A stretch of DNA of 64,000 nucleotides from an uncultured Halomonas sp. (GTDB lineage: Bacteria; Pseudomonadota; Gammaproteobacteria; Pseudomonadales; Halomonadaceae). Both the position numbers and the translations under genes were made by a program. Every line of letters begins with the position of its first letter. Positions within the stretch are counted from its first letter, which is position 1. Of the stretch, positions 37,672 through 45,204 are shown one piece after another. The notes beneath the pieces are model-generated. The model did not search any database. It was not told the DNA's origin and was given only the letters and a program-made list of their open reading frames with translations. The DNA is taken from NCBI RefSeq assembly GCF_947490095.1, contig NZ_CANLFS010000010.1:39732-103731 (forward strand). Direction: 5' to 3'.

Positions 37672-38389
37672 GCGCTTGGCAACATTGAGAAAGGGAAAGT
37701 CTCGCATTCTATATGATGCGGACAGTTTATGTGACGCCGACCAGGCGCCACAAATCGGCCCATCGACCTTCACTCCCGACTGGTGGCAGGCGCAAGGCGG
37801 CATCACCGGCCAGGCGCCGGGGCGCGGTGCCAGCCTGTTCCTGAACGCCGGCAACGGCGACGAATGGGTGCTGCGTCCCTATCGCCGCGGCGGCATGGTG
37901 GCCCGACTCAGTGATAATCGCTATCTATGGACCGGCCTGGAACGCACCCGCGCCTTTCGCGAGATGCGCCTCACCGCCGAACTGCTTGCCCGTGACCTGC
38001 CGGTTCCAACGCCGGTTGCCGCCAGCGTGACGCGCCACGGCCTGACCTATGAAGCGGCCCTGATCACCGTGCGCATTCCCGGCGCCCGCGCCCTGGCCAG
38101 CCTGCTGGAAAACGACGAAGCCGACGACGACCTGCTGCAACGCGTTGGCGCCATCATTCGCCGCTTCCATGACGCCGGCCTCGATCACGTCGACCTCAAT
38201 GCCCGCAACCTGCTAGTGGATAACAGTGGCAGGGTGTGGCTGATCGACCTGGACCGCTGTCGACTGCGCCGTGATGGTGGCTGGAAGCGTAGAAACCTCG
38301 AGCGGCTGGAGCGTTCGCTGGCTAGATTTTCCAATCCTGCAGCAGCAGTCCATGCTACCGAACGGATCGTCAAAGGCTATAGCGACTGA
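37670..38389 (+). CDS. kdkA: 3-deoxy-D-manno-octulosonic acid kinase
   Basis: KdkA phosphorylates O-4 of Kdo in the LPS inner core. The 239-residue protein has a Ser/Thr-kinase-like fold: PYRRGGMVARLSDNRYLW, where the arginine-rich loop is typical of Kdo kinases, a WTGLERTRAFREMRLTA helix, PVPTPVAASV, and the catalytic loop HDAGLDHVDLNARNLLVD followed by the metal site LIDLDRC. This matches H. influenzae KdkA in every block. It is transcribed away from opsX with fully overlapping start codons, and its 3' end overlaps the convergent yrbL-like gene by 13 bases. Confidence 0.93.
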   Translation: MRLATLRKGKSRILYDADSLCDADQAPQIGPSTFTPDWWQAQGGITGQAPGRGASLFLNAGNGDEWVLRPYRRGGMVARLSDNRYLWTGLERTRAFREMRLTAELLARDLPVPTPVAASVTRHGLTYEAALITVRIPGARALASLLENDEADDDLLQRVGAIIRRFHDAGLDHVDLNARNLLVDNSGRVWLIDLDRCRLRRDGGWKRRNLERLERSLARFSNPAAAVHATERIVKGYSD

Positions 38390-38964
38390 CACTCCTGATT
38401 GGCTGCAAAGTGCGGCTTAACCGTCTTATCCATGAACCTCGCCCACTTTCGCTGGATCTTACGCCGTCCAAGCCAGGATATATATTCCGGCAATGGGACA
38501 AGTTCCGAGGCACCCAGGCCGTCAATCAGCACCACGGTAGTGATATCCGGCCGCTCAATCACCAGCAGATTGCTCATCACCAGATCACAGGGCACCACGT
38601 TATAAGCCAACAAGTAAGCCTTGAGCGCTTCGAGACCGGCCCGAAAGCGAGTGATCTGCTGCGGCGTCAAGGGCATCGCCAGATACTCGGCCAGGCTGGG
38701 TAGTGAATCGCCTCTTTCATCAACGATTAACTGTTGCTCGATCCCAATCAACTCTTCGTCTTCAACTACTCCAAAAAATTCGGGAATAAGCGTGAAGGGC
38801 ACGCCCCTGCGCTGCAAATAGCGAAAGTAGCGAAGTTCACGATGGGTCTGCTTGGCCTTGCTTCTTCGGCTGAGCTTGATACAACGCGCAGGATCATTCG
38901 GATGAAGATAACAGATGCGTTCATCTCCCCGACCAATGATCTTCCACTTGTTGACTTCTAGCAT
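38377..38964 (-). CDS. yrbL: YrbL-family protein (PhoP-regulated, kinase-like fold)
   Basis: This 195-residue protein matches the YrbL family, described in enterobacteria as part of the PhoP regulatory network; the biochemical role is unknown. Visible family features are the GRGDERICYLHPNDPARCIKL strand region, RELRYFRYLQRRGVPF, and the late YNVVPCDLVMSNLLVIE with LIDGLGASE. These resemble the Brenner-type catalytic and metal loops of a protein-kinase fold, so a core sugar kinase role is plausible here. It lies among LPS core genes, convergent with kdkA and overlapping the upstream glycosyltransferase by seven bases. Base composition is clearly lower in GC than in flanking genes. Confidence 0.8.
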   Translation of the reverse strand: MLEVNKWKIIGRGDERICYLHPNDPARCIKLSRRSKAKQTHRELRYFRYLQRRGVPFTLIPEFFGVVEDEELIGIEQQLIVDERGDSLPSLAEYLAMPLTPQQITRFRAGLEALKAYLLAYNVVPCDLVMSNLLVIERPDITTVVLIDGLGASELVPLPEYISWLGRRKIQRKWARFMDKTVKPHFAANQECQSL

Positions 38965-40079
38965 CGAGCCGCCTGCTTTTTCTGGTATACATCCTGAATA
39001 CAGTGATAATTTTTAGCCATGACCTTTTCTACATCAAGTTTCAATGCCAATTCACGACAGTGCAGCCGCAGTGTCACATCGCCCTTACGACCGGCCCAAT
39101 AACTCATGGCACGAGTCAACTCCTCCAGATTATCTGCATGGTCGATGACCGTTGCTACTTCTGGCGTTATTACCTCTTTGGCACCGCAATGTTCGGTGGT
39201 AATAACTGGTGTACCACAGGAGAGTGCCTCAAGCACGGTAAAACCAAATGGCTCATAATATGCCGGTAGCACGTAGCAGTCAGCGAGAGAAAAATATTGC
39301 TCTGGTGACGACTGCTCACCCAGGAAACAGCACTTGTCTGCTATGCCAAGGCGTTGGGCAAGTTCCTCAAACTCAGCCTGGCGGGAGTCACGACCCACTA
39401 CCAGCAGGGTAGCTTCAATATCGAGCCGCGAGAATGCCTCGAGTGTCGGCTTCAGGCCCTTGCGCTGATAACCGGTACCCAGGAACAGAAAGACAGGCCT
39501 GGCATCTTCCAGGCTTAGCTCACGGGAAAGGCCATGAGTCGTCTCGCTAACCCGCTCTCGATCAAAATATTGCGTATCGACAAAATTATGAATCACCGAA
39601 CGCTGCCCGGCAGGCACCTGATACGCTTCGGCGATTTCACCGTCGCTTTGCCGAGAATTGGAAACCACATGATAATAGGCACCGCGAGCCATGGCCCGTG
39701 CCTCGATTCGCGCAGCGACCTTATCCTTCCACCGCCACTCACGCCTAGGCTTCGATGCCAGATGATGATGAACCGTACCGCCACCAATACGCAGCAAGTC
39801 ATGCGTCCAGGTTTTCCCCAACCCGTAGACAAGATCATAGTCCGCCGATTCTATATGGCGCTCTACCGCCTGAGCGAAACGCCACATGCGCTGAGCCTTC
39901 CCAATGCTGAACGGACGCAGGCGAACGAAGCGAATGGCAGGATGAGGTGGAGCAACATGGGAGCGACAAATGATCGTTACGTCTTCTCCACGCTCGGCCA
40001 AGTAACGCGACAACTCATTGAGAAATCGTTCGGTACCGCCTGAAGCCGCGTGACGCATATGCACTAAAGCTATTTTCAT
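38958..40079 (-). CDS. GT4-type glycosyltransferase (WaaG-like)
   Basis: This 373-residue GT-B glycosyltransferase probably adds a sugar to LPS core heptose. The N-terminal half starts MKIALVHMRHAASGGTERF with the typical acceptor glycine loop. The C-terminal half has FLFLGTGYQRKGLKPTLEAF, the donor strand, and the E-x7-E motif in YYEPFGFTVLEALSCGTPVI. The start was placed at the second ATG because AAGGA lies seven bases before it, whereas an ATG two codons earlier is too close to it. The nearest described type is WaaG (HepII alpha-glucosyltransferase), but specificity cannot be set. Moderately AT-rich. Confidence 0.88.
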   Translation of the reverse strand: MKIALVHMRHAASGGTERFLNELSRYLAERGEDVTIICRSHVAPPHPAIRFVRLRPFSIGKAQRMWRFAQAVERHIESADYDLVYGLGKTWTHDLLRIGGGTVHHHLASKPRREWRWKDKVAARIEARAMARGAYYHVVSNSRQSDGEIAEAYQVPAGQRSVIHNFVDTQYFDRERVSETTHGLSRELSLEDARPVFLFLGTGYQRKGLKPTLEAFSRLDIEATLLVVGRDSRQAEFEELAQRLGIADKCCFLGEQSSPEQYFSLADCYVLPAYYEPFGFTVLEALSCGTPVITTEHCGAKEVITPEVATVIDHADNLEELTRAMSYWAGRKGDVTLRLHCRELALKLDVEKVMAKNYHCIQDVYQKKQAARC

Positions 40080-40182
40080 CGACATGTCCTTGACTTCGGA
40101 AAACCTGCCGAATCGTTGGCAGCATCCTGGGTTTTTCATAACCCATTAGAGCGACTTATATCATGACAATATCAGGATATCG

Positions 40183-40932
40183 TCATGACCCCCGAACACG
40201 CCGTTTCATATATTTCCAGAACACACCATTGGCATTGGACACGGCGATTACCAGGCCACGCCAGCCGTCGAGAAAGCCGCTCTGCAAGAAGTAGGTACGA
40301 AAAAAGGCAAATGCAGACTTCAGCACGATCACTCCCACGGGATATAACCGAAGCTTGCCGGAGTCTGCACGAATTTCCGAATAACGATTGATCTTGTCCA
40401 GGAATTGACTGAGCTCGGTGACTGCCAGATGCTCAATACAACCGTTCAGACGCACCACTTGCGTGGTTTGGATGACGCCTACCGACTCATGCACCATGGC
40501 ATCATTGAAATTATGCTGTCGACGATTGAATACACGAACCAGCCAGTCGTTGCCCCACCCCGAATGTTGCACGGGCTTTCCCAGCAACCAGTTTTCACGC
40601 CGCACCTCGACCACCTGCGTAGCATTCGCAGCGGGCAGCCACTCGCTCAGCGCCTCGAGCCAGCGGGCCGTGGGGGCTTCATCGGCATCAAGCGAAAGGA
40701 TCCAGTCCTGGCCAGCAAGCGATACGGCATGGCGCTTGGTTGGACCGAAACCAAGAAAATCCCCCTGATGCAGCGAAACATTGGCATAGCGACGGGCAAT
40801 GTCGAGGGTCTCGTCGGTGGAGCCGTTGTCATACACCACCACCTCACCCACGGTCTCAAGCGCGTCCAGGGTACGGGCGAGAGTCTCCGCCGCGTTGCGC
40901 GTAATGATCACGGCACTTAGCCCAGAGAGCAT
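40183..40932 (-). CDS. waaE: GT2-type glycosyltransferase, WaaE/LgtF-like
   Basis: This 249-residue GT-A fold enzyme has the N-terminal SAVIITRNAAETLARTLDAL, the VVVYDNGSTDETLDIARR nucleotide site and the metal motif LSLDADEAPTARWLEAL (DAD). It matches the WaaE/KdtX/LgtF group, which adds beta-glucose to O-4 of heptose I in the inner core. The C-terminal tail ends NANGVFWKYMKRRVRGS, and a remnant of the same tail exists about 4 kb downstream in the opposite orientation. It is in the same orientation as the adjacent GT4 gene but 103 bases from it, so it may have a separate promoter. Confidence 0.85.
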   Translation of the reverse strand: MLSGLSAVIITRNAAETLARTLDALETVGEVVVYDNGSTDETLDIARRYANVSLHQGDFLGFGPTKRHAVSLAGQDWILSLDADEAPTARWLEALSEWLPAANATQVVEVRRENWLLGKPVQHSGWGNDWLVRVFNRRQHNFNDAMVHESVGVIQTTQVVRLNGCIEHLAVTELSQFLDKINRYSEIRADSGKLRLYPVGVIVLKSAFAFFRTYFLQSGFLDGWRGLVIAVSNANGVFWKYMKRRVRGS

Positions 40933-41010
40933 ATCAAACCAGCCTGTCAGGATAGGAGGTGGATGCTACTATAGCCGCATTACCCCCACAAACTTTCAGC
41001 GAGGCCGGTT

Positions 41011-42054
41011 TTGCACATCATTCACGCCAATTTGGCCAGGGGTTTTCGCGGTGGTGAACGGCAGACGGTATTGCTGATTCAGGCGCTGGCCAGCGAGGCC
41101 AGGGTATCGTCCCAAACGCTGGTGTGCCGGCCGGATTCTCCTCTGCGCTCGGAGCTTTCCGCGACCTCGGGTGTGCATTTTGTCAGCGCTCGCCACCAGT
41201 TAGCCGGACACTGGCAAGCCGGACGCACCACTTTAGTCCATGCCCACGACGCCAAGGCTGTACATTGGGCATGGCTGCACCATCGACTGTTTGGTACTCC
41301 CTACCTGATTACCCGACGTGTGGACACACCGGTCAAGCGCAAACATAGCAACCGAATGTTTTATCGGGACGCCCATCGCTGTGTCGCGCTGTCCCGGGTT
41401 ATTGCCGAAAACATCCAGCCACTAAGCCCGCACCCGGTGGCACAAATTCCCAGCGCTTTTACTCCGCAAGCAGCAGACCCCAACATCGCACGGGCGTTTC
41501 GTGCACACTATCCCGGTCGGTTCCTGGTCGGCCATGCCGGAGCCCTGGTAGATCGCCACAAGGGCCAGCGTGTGCTGATCGACGCCGCTCGCCGGTTACA
41601 GCACTGTCAACCGGACATGCTATTCGTGTTTTTTGGCCGAGGTGAGGATGAGGCTGAACTAAGGCAAGAAAGCGCCATGCTGGACAACGTCATCTGGGCC
41701 GGCTTCGAGCCTGATATCGGCAATTACCTGCCGGCACTGGATGTGTTTGCCTTTCCTTCTCGTAACGAAGGACTGGGATCAGTATTGCTGGATGCCATGC
41801 GAGCCAACGTTCCCGTGGTAGCTAGCCAGACGGGCGGCATTCCGGATATTGTTCACCACGAAGAAACGGGGCTGTTGTTTCCCCCAGGAGACGATGAGGC
41901 GTTGGCCGAGCATCTCGTCAGGCTGCGCGACACAGCGCTACGCCAATCGCTGGCAAAAAAAGCCACGCATCGTCTGGACGGATATTCGCCGGAGGCCATG
42001 GCCGAGGCTTATTTGTCCCTTTACGCTCCTATTACTCAACATCGTACTGATTGA
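41011..42054 (+). CDS. GT4-type glycosyltransferase
   Basis: This 347-residue GT-B protein begins at a TTG (GAGG lies six to seven bases upstream) with IIHANLARGFRGGERQTV, the typical GT4 acceptor loop. Later parts are HAHDAKAVHWAWLHH, VGHAGALVDRHKGQRVL, and the donor site FPSRNEGLGSVLLDAMRANV. It probably adds a hexose to the LPS core; the acceptor is unknown. It is divergent from waaE, and starts a rightward run of core-modifying genes (GT4, GT90, acyltransferase). GC content is intermediate between the host genes and the following AT-rich pair. Confidence 0.85.
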   Translation: MHIIHANLARGFRGGERQTVLLIQALASEARVSSQTLVCRPDSPLRSELSATSGVHFVSARHQLAGHWQAGRTTLVHAHDAKAVHWAWLHHRLFGTPYLITRRVDTPVKRKHSNRMFYRDAHRCVALSRVIAENIQPLSPHPVAQIPSAFTPQAADPNIARAFRAHYPGRFLVGHAGALVDRHKGQRVLIDAARRLQHCQPDMLFVFFGRGEDEAELRQESAMLDNVIWAGFEPDIGNYLPALDVFAFPSRNEGLGSVLLDAMRANVPVVASQTGGIPDIVHHEETGLLFPPGDDEALAEHLVRLRDTALRQSLAKKATHRLDGYSPEAMAEAYLSLYAPITQHRTD

Positions 42055-42066
42055 GTGTTATCGTCC

Positions 42067-43032
42067 ATGATAAGCGGAAAAAACGCCTACCGTGTGCATA
42101 AGTCCATGTTTTATGCCTCTGGCTTGCTGAGCTCTCTTCCTCCGCGGTTTTTCTTTCAGCGCCGACGCCAGGCACTGCTGGCTTCTTTCGATATCCTGCC
42201 CACCTCCGAGCAGGACCTTATAATGAAGCGCGCTTCATATTACAACAAGCTTGATACATCCGTAACACTGTCCAATACGGCAACAAAAAATCGAGATTTT
42301 TATCTAAAACTTAAAAAATCGACTTATCATTTTGACTTTTATAAGATCGCAAAATACTACCCCGGAGAATTTTCATATCATTACCGGTTCGGTGATAAAA
42401 CCTACATCCCCGATGCACCCACTTTTGTCAAGAGCCGACCCATAGCCGGAAAAAATCAAAACTCGGTATTACTTAAACTTGATAGCGTTCGTCATTTTTA
42501 TACTGTCAAGGATTCTATTGATTACAACACCAAGAAGAACTCCTTGGTGTGGCGAGGAGCAGCACACCAACCTCACCGTCAACATTTCCTGGAAAAGAGT
42601 CATGGCTTGTCACGCTGCGATGTCGGCGCTACGGATGATAAAGCCGTAACATCCGCATACCGCAAGCCGTTCATGTCGATTGAACAACAACTTGAGCATA
42701 AATTCATTTTCAGCATCGAAGGAAATGACGTTGCCACTAACCTGAAATGGATAATGGCCTCCAATTCGCTATGTTTCATGAGACGCCCCATATATGAAAC
42801 ATGGTTTATGGAAGGCACGTTAATTCCCGGCTACCACTATGTGGAAGTAAGCGATGACTTCTCTGACCTGGAGGAAAAAATCGATTACTATCTGGCCCAC
42901 CCCAAAGAATCTAAAGCCATCATTAGAAATGCTAATCGCTATATTTCCGAGTTCTTTCACCCTCGGCGCGAGATACTTGTTTCTCTACAAGTTTTCGAGC
43001 GGTATCTCATGCATACTCAACAACCCTTATAG
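42067..43032 (+). CDS. GT90-family glycosyltransferase (LpsA/CAP10-like)
   Basis: This 321-residue protein belongs to glycosyltransferase family 90, which includes LPS core glycosyltransferases of Pasteurellaceae (LpsA) and fungal CAP10. The key blocks are YNTKKNSLVWRGAAHQPHR, RCDVGATDDK, QLEHKFIFSIEGNDVATNLKW (shortened here), and MASNSLCFMRRPIYETWFMEG. The donor is usually a hexose or xylose. It is strongly AT-rich: positions 42301-42360 have 14 G or C among 60, compared with 42 of 60 for 49141-49200. This signals recent horizontal transfer. An alternative GTG start four codons upstream is possible. Confidence 0.85.
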   Translation: MISGKNAYRVHKSMFYASGLLSSLPPRFFFQRRRQALLASFDILPTSEQDLIMKRASYYNKLDTSVTLSNTATKNRDFYLKLKKSTYHFDFYKIAKYYPGEFSYHYRFGDKTYIPDAPTFVKSRPIAGKNQNSVLLKLDSVRHFYTVKDSIDYNTKKNSLVWRGAAHQPHRQHFLEKSHGLSRCDVGATDDKAVTSAYRKPFMSIEQQLEHKFIFSIEGNDVATNLKWIMASNSLCFMRRPIYETWFMEGTLIPGYHYVEVSDDFSDLEEKIDYYLAHPKESKAIIRNANRYISEFFHPRREILVSLQVFERYLMHTQQPL

Positions 43033-43065
43033 CGATACGAAATTTAAAAAAGAGTACGACATCCA

Positions 43066-44964
43066 ATGCAGTACAGAAAAGAAATTGATGGCCTTAGAGC
43101 CATTGCCGTATTACCCGTCATCCTGTTTCACGCAGGATTTTCTTGGTTTTCCGGTGGTTATGTCGGCGTTGACGTCTTTTTCGTGATTAGCGGTTACCTG
43201 ATAACCTCAATCCTCATAGACGATCTGGAAAAAGATACATTTTCCATTGCAAAATTCTACGAGCGCCGAGCCAGGCGCATCCTTCCGGCACTATTCTTTG
43301 TCATGTTGTGCTGCTTCCCTTTCGCCTGGCTATGGATGGCACCCACACAGTTCGAGGACTTTTCCAAGGCCCTCATCGCAATAAGCTTAATTTCTTCCAA
43401 CATTCTTTTCTGGAAGCAATCCGGATATTTCGAACCAGATACTGACTTCAACCCTCTTCTACACACCTGGAGCCTGGGGGTAGAAGAACAATTCTATCTT
43501 TTTTTTCCGCTCCTACTGCTTCTTCTCTGGCGCCTGGGTCATCGCCCAATATTTTATACAATAACTGTGCTTTCTATTGTCAGCCTGCTTACTGCTGAAT
43601 GGGGATGGCGTCATGCACCCTCCGGCACTTTTTACCTGCTTCCCACACGCGCATGGGAACTAGGCACCGGTGCACTATGCGCTCTATTTTTAGCTAATCG
43701 CACACTCCGCCCCAACACTACTTTATCCTTGATCGGGCTACTTGCTATTTTATATAGCATCTTTTTCTACAACAAATCTGTGCCATTTCCTTCACTTTAC
43801 ACCTTAGTACCCGTGGGTGGTACGGCACTGATTATTCTCTATGGTTCCAGCTCCACATTGACCACACGATTACTTTCCAATAATTTATTAGTAAGTATAG
43901 GATTAATCAGTTTCAGCGCCTATCTATGGCACCAGCCTCTTTTTGCGTTTTCACGTATAAAAGGCATCTCTTCATCCGACTGGCCCTATATGGCCGGCCT
44001 TTCTCTACTTTCTTTATTACTCGCATACTTTAGCTGGAAATTTATCGAGGCACCATTTCGTAGACGTGGTTCATTAGTCTCACGAAAGGCTATTTTCGCA
44101 GCATCCGCCGTGGCATCACTAGCCTTCATTACCACAGGCTTATACGGTGACGCTACCGACGGATTACCCGCCCGAATAAATTTGTCACCACTTCAGCAGA
44201 GCTATCTAGCAACTGCTCAGGCTAGCCCCTATCGAAAAAAGTGTCACTCCAATAAATCTCATGTTATTCCGCCGGAGCAAGCATGCCAGTATAACCAAGA
44301 AAATGGTAGCGTCGCCGTTTTCGGAGACAGCCACGCAGTAGAACTGGCTTATGCCATTGCAGACATACTTGGAGCTGAAACGGGTGTCCGCCATTTTTCT
44401 TTCAGTGACTGTGCTCCGACATACCTATCTAACACCGACACACCTTGTTCCACCTGGACGCGAAATACCATTGATTATATATCTCGTCAAGATGACATAA
44501 AGAAAGTCGTAGTGACATATCGTATTCAAGCGGCTCTATGGGGCGATCATCAGGACACATACCCCGCACTCCCCGACAGCATTTCGCCGCAGGAAAAATA
44601 CGACCGGTTGCATAGTCTGGAGGCAACACTGGACATTCTTTCACAAGCGGGAAAGCAGGTAGTCTATGTAGCCCAATCACCAGAACTTCCATTTTTCATG
44701 AATCAAGAAGTTTATCATCTGGATGATTCACCACGGGTCATTAAAGGCGTCAGCCGCTCTTGGTGGGAGCACAGGACAGCGTACTTTCGTCGTCATTTCT
44801 CATCACCGGAGAATGTAATCACCATCCGTCCGGAAGCGTGGTTATGTGATAATGACAGTTGCTTTGCTGGCAAAGATGGAAAATCTTTTTACTTCGACGA
44901 TGATCACCTTTCCCTTCAGGGCGCTCATCTAGTCGCACAGCAGATTATCAAGTCTTTTCAATGA
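43066..44964 (+). CDS. OafA-type membrane acyltransferase with C-terminal SGNH domain
   Basis: This 632-residue protein has an acyltransferase-3 membrane part (about residues 1-340, roughly ten helices) starting YRKEIDGLRAIAVLPVILFH with the usual catalytic His, FFVISGYL, YERRARRILPALF and WSLGVEEQFYLFFP. A periplasmic SGNH domain follows (about 390-632) with the nucleophile block AVFGDSHAVELA and the closing DDDHLSLQGAHL. Such OafA/OatA-type fusions O-acetylate LPS or peptidoglycan; here LPS core is the likely target. It is AT-rich like the GT90 gene and 33 bases downstream of it, so both probably arrived together. Confidence 0.9.
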   Translation: MQYRKEIDGLRAIAVLPVILFHAGFSWFSGGYVGVDVFFVISGYLITSILIDDLEKDTFSIAKFYERRARRILPALFFVMLCCFPFAWLWMAPTQFEDFSKALIAISLISSNILFWKQSGYFEPDTDFNPLLHTWSLGVEEQFYLFFPLLLLLLWRLGHRPIFYTITVLSIVSLLTAEWGWRHAPSGTFYLLPTRAWELGTGALCALFLANRTLRPNTTLSLIGLLAILYSIFFYNKSVPFPSLYTLVPVGGTALIILYGSSSTLTTRLLSNNLLVSIGLISFSAYLWHQPLFAFSRIKGISSSDWPYMAGLSLLSLLLAYFSWKFIEAPFRRRGSLVSRKAIFAASAVASLAFITTGLYGDATDGLPARINLSPLQQSYLATAQASPYRKKCHSNKSHVIPPEQACQYNQENGSVAVFGDSHAVELAYAIADILGAETGVRHFSFSDCAPTYLSNTDTPCSTWTRNTIDYISRQDDIKKVVVTYRIQAALWGDHQDTYPALPDSISPQEKYDRLHSLEATLDILSQAGKQVVYVAQSPELPFFMNQEVYHLDDSPRVIKGVSRSWWEHRTAYFRRHFSSPENVITIRPEAWLCDNDSCFAGKDGKSFYFDDDHLSLQGAHLVAQQIIKSFQ

Positions 44965-44994
44965 CTTACCACAATTAAAAGAGGATACGAGTCG

Positions 44995-45171
44995 ATGTAC
45001 GCCCATATGCGCCACATGACAGGTGCCGCCATGAGTGTGAAAAGCGGCTTGTATCACGGCGGGAGTATTCTTGCCATCGCCAACGCTAACGCCAATCGCG
45101 TATTCTGGAAGGACATGAAGGCCTGGGCGTTCCACCGGGCTCCCAGGCGGAGCCGGTGGATACGGCAGTAA
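44995..45171 (+). pseudogene. Remnant of a WaaE-like glycosyltransferase C-terminus
   Basis: A 58-codon frame with GAGGA upstream encodes a tail that ends SILAIANANANRVFWKDMKAW plus about 12 residues. It matches the C-terminal end of the waaE-like gene in this window (LVIAVSNANGVFWKYMKRR), sharing SG-x-G, NAN and VFWK-x-MK. Only this tail is present; the catalytic domain is missing. It is on the opposite strand to the intact gene. I infer a degraded duplicate or deletion scar at the edge of the AT-rich cassette. It could still be translated as a short peptide. Confidence 0.55.
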
Positions 45172-45204
45172 GGGCCGCCACCCGATTTTCTCTCGAAGAT
45201 ACTC

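Noticed and set aside
43124..43139. Fifth parS site
   Set aside because: It shares TGTTTCACG with parS but the second half is not palindromic, and it is in an AT-rich acyltransferase gene 16 kb from the origin.
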